NCBI GenBank assembly: GCA_024449915.1
Contig: JAMZAV010000029.1
Span: forward strand, 1,674,001-1,738,000
Length of the DNA: 64,000 nt
Reading direction: 5' to 3'
DNA from: Sweltsa coloradensis
Taxonomy: Eukaryota; Arthropoda; Insecta; Plecoptera; Chloroperlidae
Shown: positions 45,770-58,544 of the stretch, in pieces
Layout: every line of letters starts with the position of its first letter
Numbering within the stretch: position 1 is the stretch's first letter
Program-made: the position numbers and the translations under genes
Notes under the pieces: model-generated
Seen by the model: only the letters and a program-made list of their open reading frames with translations
What the model was told of the DNA's origin: nothing
Databases searched by the model: none

Positions 45770-46590
45770 AAAGAAAGAAATGCTATCGTTTACTTAATAA
45801 TTGAAATATAATTAAAAAAATAATTTTATGTTTTAAAGAAAGTTTACACATGTAATTTTTTAATCAATTGACTGGTCAATTGAGTAAAAGTATTTGCACA
45901 GTCCATGACATTCTGCAACCCCAGTTACGAGTCGAGTCGTGTCGCGTGGCAATGAACTAATATTTATATCAATAGGTTGCCTGTAGCAGTTCTCTCCACA
46001 ACCTTGATTGTCTCCACCGTATGATAATAAAGTTTATAATATAATGCAATACATGACGTATCTTTTCGAAAACTTTCCCATATTGATATGAGGAGATATT
46101 TTATCTGATTTTTAATGATTTAAAATCATAATATTATTAATCCATTTAGTTTGCACAGAGTCACCTAATACCTTCTTGGCTTCCCGAGAAGATGAAAGTA
46201 GTTTGTCCGTGTATACTAAGTTTAAATGAATGTTTTGTAACCTTAATGGGTAGCTCGTCTTCAAGTACGAAGCAAATTGATAGAAATACAAAAAACATAT
46301 GTTGAGCGAACAATAAAAATAAATAAAAACATAAACTACTTTAAGTAAAAATGTAAATAAATGTACGTAGTGTAAAAAATCCTTTAATTACTTTCACCGT
46401 GCTCCATGAAGATTTATATGTCGGCCAGAAACAGCAAGTAAAGACGATTCGTGTGCTTTTTATTGCTTTATAATGCAGATGGTAAAAGTAGTGGAATGAA
46501 GTTAAATTGCAATTTTTTATTCCATTTATGAAGCATCTAAAACTTTTTCTATGTCCACATCATTCATGTCCCCCACAATACTTCAAACGA
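45770..46590. other. AT-rich stretch without recognisable gene
   Basis: Nothing with coding or repeat support was found. Confidence 0.4.
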
Positions 46591-46594
46591 GCCG

Positions 46595-46860
46595 CTTCTC
46601 CTGCGTATGCAGCTCCAAAAGTGTATCTTGGCGTTCTCTTGCGGAGAAAATCAGAACTATTATTAAATAGTTCCGACTACCACCGTAGGGTGGCGCCTCG
46701 CTCGCGAGTCAGGCAGCGCACTCCATCGTCGACTCCACGCAACTCATTCGGAGCGTGTTGCGCGCAGTCGTCGACAGAGCGCGACCGAGTCAGGACGCCA
46801 CGCTCAAGCTTCACTCAGTTGCCAACAGAATGCGCGCCACTGCACACTGTCTCCTAAAGT
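46595..46860 (+). promoter_or_regulatory. CpG-rich patch, possible promoter or exon
   Basis: About 250 bases are strikingly CpG-rich against the AT-rich background (for example GCGCCTCGCTCGCGAGTCAG, GTCGTCGACAGAGCGCGACC). Two near-inverse strings, CGTCGACTCC and CGTCGACAG, lie inside. Arthropod initiator-like TCATTC and TCAGTT occur near 46745 and 46815. A frame at 46507-46857 (116 codons, Arg/Ser-rich) crosses it but has no known domain and starts in AT-rich DNA. A transcription start with 5' exon is one reading; a GC-rich repeat is another. Confidence 0.3.
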
Positions 46861-48240
46861 GGTGGCAGCGAAACTAATATGAAAACAATAATATGTCATG
46901 TATATGGGCAAGCGAACGGTAATTGCAATATAATTTCATTTTGTTATCCGATATGAAATTGTTTAATTAAGGCAAAGGCAAGTACAGATGTACCAATTGA
47001 TTTTTTGCAACTCACGCAAATTGATTTCGTCGGTGAAACTTCACGTTGAAGTATTGTTTATTGTTTAACACCAAGAGTATCTAAAACACGAGGCTTCTCA
47101 AGCAGTAGTATATCTATGATTGAAAAGTTAACGTTAAAAAGGTCATAACTAAGAAACAAGTAAACAAGTATTTTGAACATAAAAATAAAATATTTGGACA
47201 AAATACTGTTCTTAGATGTACTGGTAACTCTTTTCACGAGCATTTCTAAAAGTTAATGCTGACCAAAAGACATGTTAAACAATTTTAATAAAATATTAAA
47301 TGAATAAACTTGGATTATGAAATGATTTGTAAGATCACAATTCATAATCCAAAATGTATTACTATAAACGTATATGAACTTATTTATAGTCTCAAGTCCA
47401 AATTGTATTGAAATTGTCAAGTTCGGAATCAAATCTGCAAAACACAACAGTAGTTCTATTGCAGTCAGTTAAAAATGCCACATTATTGAGATCAATAACA
47501 CATGTTCATGTTTGATAAAGCTTTATATATATTCGCTAGGGGGTATATTATTACACGATACCCATTAACAACCCCCTATACAACATCCTCACACTCCAAA
47601 CAACACAAATAACAAGATGTACACGGAAAAGCAAACACCAGTTTTTCCTTTGGTCTTATATACGGTCGCTCTCTAATCTTAATTGAGTTTCCTAACTTAT
47701 AACAAACGCCCCAGGCTGTACGAGCGAGGGGTCTAACTTTGCCTAACTAAACGGCCACTGCGAGAAACGTCTCGCCCTACACGAGATTTTAAAGTTATAC
47801 GACTAACAGCTCACCACATGGAATCCATCTTAAATATCTACACTCTTAGTAAATAGGTTGTTCATTTTAGTATCTTATTTCGTATAAGGTTTTTCTTGGT
47901 TTTAGATACAACAAAGTAGATCTTTTGTTTCTTATGACTTTTAGAGTAACGGAGCACAGAAATTTACTTTGGGAAAAGTTGGTAAGAATACTTACTTGTT
48001 TCTTTCATTTACAACCCCTTGGATTGTACATGATATACACATAAAAACTAATCTACACAAAATACAAAATACACAAGTGATAATAAGAACCAACAAAATA
48101 TAAATTTAAATTTAAATTCAAGTTTTAAAACGAACGTAACAAACCCAATGGAAGAGATTTCGTAATTCATCAATGGAATAAAAGGATTTCTCACGTAAAT
48201 GATTTGGAGTTTGGTTTTTCCTATGGTAGATTATTATAAT
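46861..48240. other. AT-rich stretch without recognisable gene
   Basis: One small inverted repeat (TTGGATTATGAA at 47310 and its inverse TTCATAATCCAA at 47341) is present. No coding motif is seen in the short minus-strand ORFs. Confidence 0.4.
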
Positions 48241-48329
48241 ATGTACACCCGGCGTCAGAAGTAAATCAAAGGGCTGGATATTTTAGATACACGTTATTCC
48301 TTTATTTACTTCTGACGCCGGGTGTACAT
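48241..48329. mobile_element. Very short element with perfect 26-bp inverted repeats (89 bp)
   Basis: ATGTACACCCGGCGTCAGAA plus GTAAAT (48241-48266) is mirrored without mismatch at 48304-48329, and pairing continues imperfectly inwards (CAAAGG versus CCTTT). Only about 37 bases separate the arms. The perfect arms suggest recent insertion or a conserved hairpin. No clear target duplication is visible. Confidence 0.85.
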
Positions 48330-51300
48330 CATATTTTATACTGTGTGTTTAGCAATTGTATACTTAGGAATATTTTTGCAACTTTTATGGATATAACTGT
48401 GACCTCAGCCGTATAGAGTACCGACCATTTCTTTGATATTATAGGAAATATTATACATAGTATTACAGGTCAGTTTATGTTAAAGATAAATTATTTTTGG
48501 AAGGTTATTTTAATTCTGCTTTACTGACAGATGATAAGACAGAATATGTACAAAAGCTTATTGGTTAGATACATTTCAAAGTAATGTATATTATTTATTT
48601 GTTTCACTTTTTAGTATATATTATTCGGTGCAAATTAAGTAAAAACAACTGTTGTACATTGAGACAAATGTGCTACTAATTAGCGTTTCATTGTACTACT
48701 AAGTAAATAAATCTATTTTGCTCTCAGTTAAAAAGCATCCTCGGACCAAACAATGTTGCCTGAAGGCATTTATATAACTTTTTAAAGTTTAAATAACGTC
48801 TCCCTAGTTTACTGTAATATTTCTTCCCACTTGCCATGCAGTTACGGATCTCTCGCCTGAAGCTATTCTAAAGAGCAATTACTGAAGAACGCTGGGAAAA
48901 AAGTTTCTTAATGAGCTAGATGTACGATCCCTACAGAAACTCGTTATCAAAGATCCTCTTCTGCTGCTTCATTATTCAACTCTCAAAAGTCGACCACACA
49001 TATAAACATTACTCGTTCGTGAAGTTTGACCTTATGATCATTTGACAATATTTTAAAGTTTATATACGCTCCTCGAAACATGTGCCACTTTTGAACAACC
49101 TATATGTTGTCTGCGTTATAAAATTAAATAAACAGAAAATTAAATTGACAATTGAAAAACAATTCCACTAAAAAATGATGACTTTATTAACGATTGATTA
49201 CATTGCAAACCATTAATTTATTCTATTTTTTTAGTAAAAAAGAAAATATAAATTTGTAACTCAATTAAAATGAAAAGTTGATGTATCAAGCATGTATTTT
49301 CGTGATATAACCACTTATATATATTATACAAAAGATAATATGTATTGAAAGAAGTTTAAAGATAAAGATGTTCTAACACTAATCTGTCAATACATGTCAA
49401 CGCATATAGACATTGACAAATGAATAAGGACACCTGTCGCGCAGTAATAACTAAGTTCCGCATTGGCTTTCAGAAGCATTTCAGCTCAAGTACGTTTCTC
49501 TCTCTGAGTTGCAATATTGTTTGGATGTCGGAAATGTTGAAAAATTAAATTTAAATGTACTGTCGATCGTTAAACTTATACAATTTCATTATTTCATTTA
49601 TTATTTATTGCCACCATTAACAGAGTTACATCCACAAGTGCGATATAGGCTTTTAAATAAAATTAATTAAATACTAAAGCACAAAAATAAAAAAGATATG
49701 TCTACTCAGGTGCACCAAAGGACATTATACTAAACGAATTACAAATGGAAAACTTTGACGATACATTGTTATACAACGTCAAGAACATTCGAAGAAAAAC
49801 TTTTTAAACATTAAAAATTTAGGTGATTTATGTCAAGATCTGGTCATACGTATGTTAGATCCGGTTAATTGGCGAATTACTAAAATGCATAGTCTGCTTC
49901 ATGGCAGATGGAAAGTCTGTAGATTTCGTGTTGGTCATGTACTAGATCAAGTTGCCGAGAAACAAAATAATTATGCAGAAGCTTAGATAAAAATATTAGA
50001 TCTGTCTGCTTGCGCTGCATGCCGCTTGCTTAAAATAGTGCGCTTTGTTAATTCAAATATTATGTTGGTTTCTTCGAACAGAAAAATGCACCAAAACACT
50101 GTTAATATGAAATATATTTCGCGTCATTAACACAATATAACTAAGTTGGGTGAACAAAACTGGGCGCGACAGCTTCACGTTTTCTGTTGTGTTTGAGAAA
50201 TTATGAATGTAAACGTACACAAATAAAAGCGCGTCTTCATCTCAGATGCTTTGGAAAATCAATTGCTTGCATGTAATTGGTTATTAGATTTCAATGTATG
50301 TTTCTTTTATATTGTGAGGAGTTTAGGAAAATGTGTGTAATTCTCTTCCGAAATACGATTTGATAAATATAATATCTGCGTATCAATCGCGAGTTAAAAT
50401 TATTGCCTGATGAATAAACAATACTGCCGTCACGTATTACAGAAGTGTGATTTAATATTATCTGTGCTACCAAGCACAAAAATATCCGAGTTATTAATCT
50501 TGTATTGTTTTATTTAATTAATTACATTGTTTATGAAACCTACATAATTATGTTCATAAATTATTGAATTATGCTCTAGTAAATTAAAACAAAAATACAT
50601 ATTAATTGTTCTCAATATTAAATACATGTGATTGGAGATTGCAAAGTTCATTATATTTTCATTACGTACTTTTTAATTCGGAATATATTGTTCCGCATTC
50701 TTCTTCCAAACAGAGCTATAATCTCACTGATCGTTAAATCTAAACGGTTTGCCTGCTTTCAATTAAGAACGTCCCGTCCGCTTTCAATTTCCGGTTCAGC
50801 TGTTTTATTTTTTAACTTCTGGACCTGACTTTTATCCAACAATAAAAGATTTAGAAACCAATTTGAACGATTTCGTAAGAGTCGTCTTAGCAAGTAGGCG
50901 TGTAATTAATCATGAAATACCACCCTTAGACTTAGTTGTGTAATGATTTTGTATAGAAAATAAATATCGCCTCTATATCATCTATTGTGATGGACGCAAA
51001 TCTGCCCTAAAAAGTTAACAACAAGTATATTAAATTCTTAATTTATCCGAAAATTTATATTTTGTTTTGTATTTTATATGACATTTTTAACGTAAGCATA
51101 CTTTTACGACAAAAAATTTACCATCACATTTAATTGAGTTTTACTACACGTGTATACGACGTGTATACGACGTGTGTAGAGACTTTTACGAGAGGGACCC
51201 AAAATTTTGCATTCTACCTTAACAATTTGAAATTCATTATTTTTTTTAAATTTCAGATTTAAAACAAAATAACTTGATCTTTGAGAATTTAAGTGCTGAT

Positions 51301-51890
51301 TTTCGATTTCAAATTGTCACCAAAGCTGAAAAAAATTAAAAATTAAAAAAAGGTTTTTTGGCAGTTTTTTCATTTTTTTTCATTTATTTCTACCGTGCTT
51401 AATAAATTGAATCTACTTTAGGCAAACAAAATATCCGTGACATCCCGAGAATTTACGTATTTTTGTGTTATCAATAGAATTTAAAAAGGAAAAAATTCTA
51501 CCAATTCCGAACAAAACAAAACACCTTTTTACACGTATTATAAATATGGGAAAACTGGCAGATATATGTGTATATGTTGAAAAGTGGTGGTAAATATGTA
51601 TCCCTCTGCCCTATAAGAAACACCATTTGGCACTTCCTAACCTTATTTTCAAAGTTAAATAGTTTTGCCAATGATTGATGTATAATGTTGTGGAAATTAA
51701 CAAATAAAAACGAAGGACGCAGTGTATTTTTTATTTGTTATATCATTGTTACTTTTCGTTTTGTGCTATACCGTGAGTGAAAACTAAACTTACCAAATAA
51801 AAAAATCGTTTAGTTTTAAAATGAACAACACCATTAGACTGTACTAATATGTTAATGATTCCAGGATCAAATGCAGTGTTATCTAACCCC
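48330..51890. other. AT-rich stretch without recognisable gene
   Basis: No gene in 3.5 kb. A triplicated (CGTGTATACGA) string at about 51150-51175 is the only local tandem repeat. Short ORFs at 50291-50479 and 50628-50828 are unrecognised. Confidence 0.4.
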
Positions 51891-52649
51891 CTGGGCCCCG
51901 ATTCATGTACATTTTTATCCCGGTATAAGCAGAGTTAGGTGGTATAAGTGCGGTATAACCCCGAATCCAATTCATGAAGACTTATCCCGCCTCGCACGGG
52001 GATAAGAAAATATGTAAACAGATGGCGGACATTTTAAATTTTGTGTCTATGTGGAAAACGAGAAAAGTTATCATTACTCTCATAAAACAAATCAGAAGCC
52101 CACGCGGGCCTAGGCCCAGATGGAGAAAATTATTCATAATACAACAGTGCAGGCCTAAAGTTCGATTAGGCTATAGGACTAGGTAAAATTAATAGAAACA
52201 TAACACGTTTGACAAGCCCTTGGCCTCTCCTAGGCAACCCTAGGCCTGCACGACCTTGTTTTGACACACATCCCGCACAAATAACTAGTTTTGATTACTA
52301 AAAGCCTTATGCAGATGAACAATAGTATGATAGTCCTAGGCTATTCCAAAATTTACGGCAATAATACGCCTTTTCTTTTCTTTTAATGATCTCACGCAAT
52401 CTTCTGTCAATAAATAAAAATGTAAAACAAAAGATGGTGCAAATTTTTAGTGTTCTTTTGCAAATCTGCTGATTTACATGGCTATGGAATGCAGTGAAAA
52501 AAACATTTGTTGTACTTGTTGTTGGAATGAAAATTTCTGATTGGATGAGAGTTGCTCAGACTTAACCAGGCCTTATCCTGCCATGTCCTGCATTATACCG
52601 TCCTTATACCACTTATTCCCGGGATAAATGTACATGAATCGGGGCCCAG
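51891..52649. mobile_element. DNA-transposon derivative with ~70-bp inverted ends (759 bp)
   Basis: The left end CTGGGCCCCGATTCATGTAC is mirrored exactly at the right end (GTACATGAATCGGGGCCCAG). Imperfect pairing extends over ATCCCGGTATAAGCAG-like sequence for about 70 bases. The interior has no transposase frame; the 70-codon ORF 51974-52186 starts inside the inverted region and is a by-product. GGGCCCGATT-type ends occur in several eukaryotic DNA transposon groups (for example Harbinger-like), but without a clear target duplication the class stays open. Confidence 0.8.
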
Positions 52650-55170
52650 ATGACCGACCATCACATTAATAGCGAATCTGATGCGATATTGTAACTATTA
52701 TTACTACCGCTCAAACAATAGTTTGACAGATAGATGTGATTTGAATATACAGTCAATATCTGTAGGCATAATAATTATTGGCACGGTGTCAAATTATGCT
52801 TCCACATCGAACACGAATAATAATTTAACTGCCAAAGGTTGTGCCATAGACAAGTTTAGTACTGGTATGATTTGAAAGCATAATACATTCTTTTAAAAAG
52901 TGCTGTGTATGTGGTATATAAACATCAACAAGAAGTGCAATCGATTGTCAACACACTATTTGGTTTATAAAGTGTCTGGTGTATTTCATTTCCCCTGTTA
53001 AATAACAAGTTATTTCTCTAGATCGTATCGCTTTCAATTACGAAATCAATCTCAACCTCTCAGCCCATGAATAATCGTAAAAAGGACTCGAATAATTTTT
53101 TAAAAATGTATCGCGAATCAACGAATCAACGAATCTTTCTAATTTTGTTAGCAGTTCTCAGTAAACTCGTCCCGGATGTCTGTTTAAAATTTCATTTGCA
53201 ATCTGTTCAGCGATTCGGCTGATTTTCGACGTACAGGCACACATAATCACAGAATAAGCGCCGTTTGAGTTGAATGAAGACACTCAGTCGCTCCGCTCCC
53301 TCGTTTAATTAGCACGCATCGTAATTAACAACACATAGTTTGTTTTGTGTAGTTGATCAAATATTCGGTAACAATTTCAAAGGCCGATATTTTTTGGGCC
53401 GATTTAGTGGCGATAGTGTAGCGAGCCTTCGGCCACACGATTATAAGTGGGACTGTCTATACTTCATCTGAACGATGCTTGGCAACAATCACACTAGTGA
53501 CAATAATATTTGAATGTAAAAACACATTTAAGATTTTCTGTGAAAATTATGTTTAATATACGTTTCGTTATGAACACAACACATAACCGCAATTTTATAT
53601 TCAGGACATAATATTTATTTTAATTTAAGGTAATTGCATTTTTCTCACACAGTTGGTAGGAAAGCCAATGTAGAACATTGTGCCCTCTTTGACCTAGAAT
53701 CCATTGCATGTACTTAGTCCACTTCAAACCAAACACTCGACCTTCTAGGTTCACTACATGTTATAAAGGTGTTCTAATTTACAGAATTTTGATATCGGTT
53801 TTCTGAATTACAAAGGCGTCTAGGGAATACTCACCCGACGTACGCCGGACCTTAATGAAGGCTTTGAGTTTCCGTTTGAAAGGTTACCGAATGAATAAAT
53901 ACCGCTACAAACTGTGGCAAATGGGACGGCCTAGAACGTTTCAAGTTAATGAAGAATCTTTTGCCCCGAGGGCTTGATTTGATCGGGAACGGAATGTTCA
54001 ATAGAGAATTCAACAACCATCACCCGTGATGTCATGCTTCGGGCTAATTCTGATAGATGTGGATATGTTTTCTAATACGAATAATTTGTTACAATTTTGT
54101 AGCTCTTTGTAATGCGTCAGTTTGAAGCAACGAGGGTTTATATTTTTCTCCGCCGTGAGTTACACATTTTTTTTTAAATTAATTAGGAAAATATATTTTG
54201 ACTTATTAAGAGCTGAAACATTTTTTTATAATTTTGCCACTGTAATAAATTTTATAGTTAGTTTTAAAGACTTATTTCATTCTAATAAAATGGTTAAAGT
54301 AACAGTAACTGCTACTTTGGTTTGTTGCCTTTTGAAGGGTACTGAAAGTACCCGAAATATTGCTTTACCTTTAATTTAATATCTTAATTTATTAAAAGAA
54401 CATGATAAGTCCAAATATTGTTTATGCTTATTAAACAGCAACTGTGTTGCTAAGGTAAAACTGAAGGATAGATGAATAAATTTAAATGATCGATTCATCT
54501 GTCATTACAATCAACTTTGTAATTATAACATTTTTTTATTTATCGCTATTATCAGTTATTTATTTCTCTTGTAAAAAACTTTTGATACAATATGATACAC
54601 ATATTTGGCACAAACAACAAACAAAAAATATACGAAATATGATATTTTCCAATGTCACAATTAAAGTATTAAATAACAATTAAAAAGTACAATATAAGAT
54701 ATGACATGGACTTTGGACAAGGAAAAATAACTCGGGAATACAAATGACTGCAAAGAAAAACTAGCTGCACCTTGCTGGCCAATCACTTGATGACAATTAG
54801 GAGAGAAGGTAGGGGGCTATTGTGGAAGAGAAATATACACAAACACAATAACACATAATTGCTCAGCAACAAGGAAGACCTTCTAGGATATAGTGACCTC
54901 ATTAATGCAAACCATCATACCTATTTAACAACGGCTACGTATACAAGAATAACCGAAATTGGGATTAAATTAACTACTAAATATACACAATGTTGAAAAA
55001 GAATACACAATTAATACAGACTCATCCAGCCAGCGTTGAGCTGTTTTGGTAGAGCTAGGTTAAAAAAAATTAGTGAGAGTAGCCACGTCACCTTGACCCC
55101 TTAGGGTCACCGAGAATATTCTGCACTGTCAATGGTGAAGGGCAATGTCACCAAGAAACGCACGACGATG
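52650..55170. other. AT-rich stretch; possible diverged Helentron-like piece near 53.1-53.3 kb
   Basis: On the minus strand near 53310-53090, TAAACGAGGGAGCGGAGCGA, then 'ctgagtgtcttcattcaactc' and 'attttgataaaattt'-like text (here TTGCAAATGAAATTTTAAAC), follow the order seen at HINE 5' ends. No 3' hairpin was found. No gene elsewhere in the stretch. Confidence 0.35.
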
Positions 55171-55174
55171 CCGC

Positions 55175-55860
55175 GATGTATGATATCATATTCAGTGCTG
55201 CTTGAGTATTTCAGGATGTATGTTATCATACACAGTGCTGCTAGAGGATGTCAAGATGTATGATATCATATTCAGTGCTGCTTGAGGATGTCAAGATGTA
55301 TGATATCATATTCAGTGCTGCTTGAGTGTTTCAGGATGTATGATATCATACACAGTGCTGCTAGAGTGTTTCAGGATGTATGATATCATATTCAGTGCTG
55401 CTTGAGTATTTCAGGATGTATGATATCATACACAGTGCTGCTAGAGGATGTCAAGATGTATGATATCATATTCAGTGCTGCTTGAGTATTTCAGGATGTA
55501 TGATATCATACACAGTGCTGCTAGAGTGTGCCAGGAGGATATATGCCATAATATAGTGCTGCTGGAGGATGTCAAGATGTATGATATCATACACAGTGCT
55601 GCTAGAGTGTGCCAGGAGGATATATGCCATAATATAGTGCTGCTGGAGGATGTCAAGATGTATGATATCATACACAGTGCTGCTAGAGTGTGCCAGGAGG
55701 ATATATGCCATAATATAGTGCTGCTGGAGTGTGCCAAGATGTATGATATCATACACAGTGCTGTTAGAGTGTGCCAGGATGTATGATGTCAGGCCGACTG
55801 CCAGAGTGTGCCAGGATGTATGATGTCAGGCCGACTGCCAGAGTATGCCAGGATGTATGA
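55175..55860 (+). repeat. 40-bp palindrome-bearing minisatellite (~17 units)
   Basis: Units of 40-41 bp carry GATGTATGATATCATA(C/T), then (CA/TC)AGTGCTGCT and a variable (AGAGGATGTCAA / TGAGTATTTCAGG / AGAGTGTGCCAGG) end. In many units GTATGATATCATAC is a perfect 14-bp palindrome. At 55520-55740 a pair of units (~81 bp) is itself repeated about three times. Because 81 is divisible by three, long repetitive frames appear on both strands; they are not genes. It borders the CpG-rich patch at 55865. Confidence 0.95.
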
Positions 55861-55864
55861 TCAG

Positions 55865-56150
55865 CTCTGGCTCGTCTCCGCAGGGGATGCTCCCAGCGCT
55901 CCGGCCCTGCAGCGGATCGATGTGGTAGCTCGCTCGCTCGCTCTCGGGCGCCCCCTCCCCTCCCCTCCGCCCACACGAGGTCATCAGGGGGATCCACGAG
56001 GGAATACCATCCACAGACCGGACTCATTAATGGTGTTCGATTGCTTGCGATTTATAGAAGCGCTTGCCGTGTTGGTGATCCGTGGCCTCTCTTGGACGTA
56101 CCGCTACTTGTCGACATGGAAGGGGTAGATCACAGATCACAGAGTGACGG
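55865..56150. promoter_or_regulatory. CpG-rich patch, possible promoter or exon
   Basis: High GC and many CpGs directly after the minisatellite: GCTCCGGCCCTGCAGCGGAT, a (GCTC)n-like GCTCGCTCGCTCGCTC, and CCCCCTCCCCTCCCCTCCGC. Frames cross it on both strands (55808-56128 plus; 55764-56027 minus) but neither has a known domain, and both start in the minisatellite. I cannot say whether it is an exon, a promoter or a GC-rich repeat. Confidence 0.25.
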
Positions 56151-57290
56151 AATACTCAATGAGTGAACGTCCGACTGTTTGTCGGAGTAATCCTAGCTCG
56201 GCGCGCATTCAGGGTCTGGATAAGAACCACGCGTGTCGATAAATACACACGAATGTGGGAGTTTGAACACGTTAGATTGACGAGTCGCATGATTTATTGC
56301 GCTCGTTCCCGAGCGAGAAACAAATTGGGCAACATTCTATTTAATGGTATGCTATTTGGAAAAACAGGATAAAATTAGTGACACACTGACGAATTTTTTA
56401 AAATTTAATTGATCATTTTGTTTGAATAAACAAATATAAGTTATATTGATTGTTGTATATTTATTTTAAAATTTGAATTATGTTTTGTTTGATTTGATTG
56501 GATATTGCTAAACGTCTCATATTAATGCACTTTGGCTATTCGAGACGAATGTTTTGTTGTTCTTTAACATGTAATACGTTCTTCGGTTAGTTTCAAAGAC
56601 ATAATTATATTTTAAGTTTGACCTTGATTAATTAGTTTATACAAAGACTTAACTAAATACATTTCAAAAATACAAATGCACATTAAACTCGATCAGCAAA
56701 AACAAGAACGAAATCGTAAAACAAGCTTGTAATGAAATGAATACAGTATTCGCGGAATGTTTAAGCATGCAAATTATAAAATACAAAACAACTTTAGAAA
56801 TGTAATCGCTTAGAATAGAAGTTACTGATTCATGAACTCGGTAAGGTTTATTCAGTTTTTATTTCACAGCAAACTGTTCAACAACACGGGTTTTTCAATT
56901 ATCATCATCACATACTAATTAAGTTATGCTAATGTGTTTCTGGAATTCTGAATATTTGTTTTACCCTGAAACGTTTAGGTATACAGTCGTTTCACTCCCC
57001 TGCCATGAGTGTGATAAGAAATATTATTTTTATGAATAAGAATATGAATTGTGGTCTAGTGGAAAAAAATGGACGTAAAGCGTACTGGTCAAAACTGCCG
57101 TTGTTAAAGATGTCACACAAGTTTTTACAATTAAAGCGCGGGTAATAGATAATTTAAAACTTTGCATCATAAGTGAAGTTAAAGTGAATTAGTGGAATAA
57201 TTTAAATTACAGAAGTTTTGGTTTCAACTGAATACTAATATCAATATTAGGTACTCAACATTCTTCCATTATTTCACTCGTATTTAAATA
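56150..57290. other. AT-rich stretch with one SINE/LINE tail
   Basis: At 56488-56548 (minus strand) the tail ATTCGTCTCGAATAGCCAAA, GTGCATTAATATGAGACGTT, TAGCAATATCCAATCAAATC matches the ends at 30560-30615 and 37715-37780. The rest is without recognisable signal. Confidence 0.55.
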
Positions 57291-57298
57291 TCACTTAA

Positions 57299-57946
57299 AG
57301 GGGCTAAAAACCCCAAAAATTATTTTTTACCACGTGATCTATAGCACAATACTACACTTAAATGACCGTTTAAATAATTATATCTTGTAACTGTGAATTA
57401 ACACGAATTTTTTAATTTTTTGATCCAGAAATTGTCGAAAATTGGTGTTTTGGAAAATTTCCTAAATCGGCTTTAACCTGCTTCTTTTTTGATCCACATA
57501 GATACTAGAGCATAGTACCAATCTAAAATTCCCCTTTATAACATTGTGTCTTGAAACTGTGACTGTGTGTGTGTGTACCCTCAAACACGCAAAAATATGC
57601 ATTCCAAAATCACACCCCATCTTGGTAATCAGCATATTTTGACCTACTACTTGCCCAAATTACAAATCAAAATATAGAGGATTTACAAAAACAGCTGTGA
57701 AGTACGTCAAAATTTTCAGTATTTTTTGGATCAAAATCTTCCAAGGTCACGGGGCATAAAGACCGTCCCCATGTTACTTCTTATGGGAGATTTTTGCAGA
57801 TGGGACCTAGCTCGAAAAATGTCAGGTTTGACAATTTTTTGGGAGGTCATAATAGCCCCAATAATTTTTCTGCTAATCTGCTAAATTCATTACTAGTTAG
57901 CCTGAATAAAATATATATTTTTTGAGTTTGGTGGTTAAATACCCCT
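57299..57946. mobile_element. TTAA-B element, copy 2 (648 bp), inverted relative to copy 1
   Basis: Starts AGGGGCTAAAAACCCC and ends GGTTAAATACCCCT, flanked by TTAA at 57295-57298 and 57947-57950. It is the inverse of 17952-18591 over its whole length. The inserted GTGTGTGTGTGT near 57563 is a small simple-repeat expansion absent from copy 1. It is noncoding. Confidence 0.85.
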
Positions 57947-58544
57947 TTAATGTTTTTTCTCTACGTTGTTTCAAACTTCCTTTTACCCCGCTGAAATCAA
58001 TAGATGGGACGATGTTATTTGTCTAGGATATCGGAAAGAGACAATCAATGTTTACCAGTTGTGATATGATTTATTGACACGATGGGAGTTACGGAACTGG
58101 GTTAGATCTTATTTACTGTCATCAATCATGAGAGAAGCTTCCATCTTGGAAATGGTCTGTCTTTAAGTTAAGTGCATCATTTCCGGAAAGTTGACACAAA
58201 CTTAATCCCATCCCAAGAATGTGTAACCTTTTTTGGACAAAGTTGTGCGAATTATGTAGGAAAAACTATGGCTATTTTCCCTTAACGATCCACATATCCC
58301 ATCAAGTAAATAAAATCCCCTTAGTTCCTTACGTTTATTTTAGTGAAAAAGTAATTCAGAAAATATCGTCGTCAAAAAAATTATAAAATCCGTTCATTAT
58401 CTTTACACAGTTGACATCAACATTGAGAATCAAGTGCACGCCGATAACACTGACCTCAGCAAAACTGCGTGGATACGGGATCTAGGTTAATGTGCACTAA
58501 CTGTACCTTACAACTATCTTTCTTGTTGATGATGGAATGACAAG

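Noticed and set aside
46507..46857. 116-codon ORF as a gene
   Set aside because: It starts in AT-rich DNA and its Arg/Ser-rich end is forced by the CpG-rich patch; no domain was recognised.
55441..55786. Overlapping repetitive ORFs of 94-112 codons on both strands
   Set aside because: They come from the 40/81-bp minisatellite; 81 bp keeps all frames periodic.
55175..55860. CRISPR-like array
   Set aside because: Repeat units are contiguous without unique spacers, in a eukaryotic context; it is a minisatellite.
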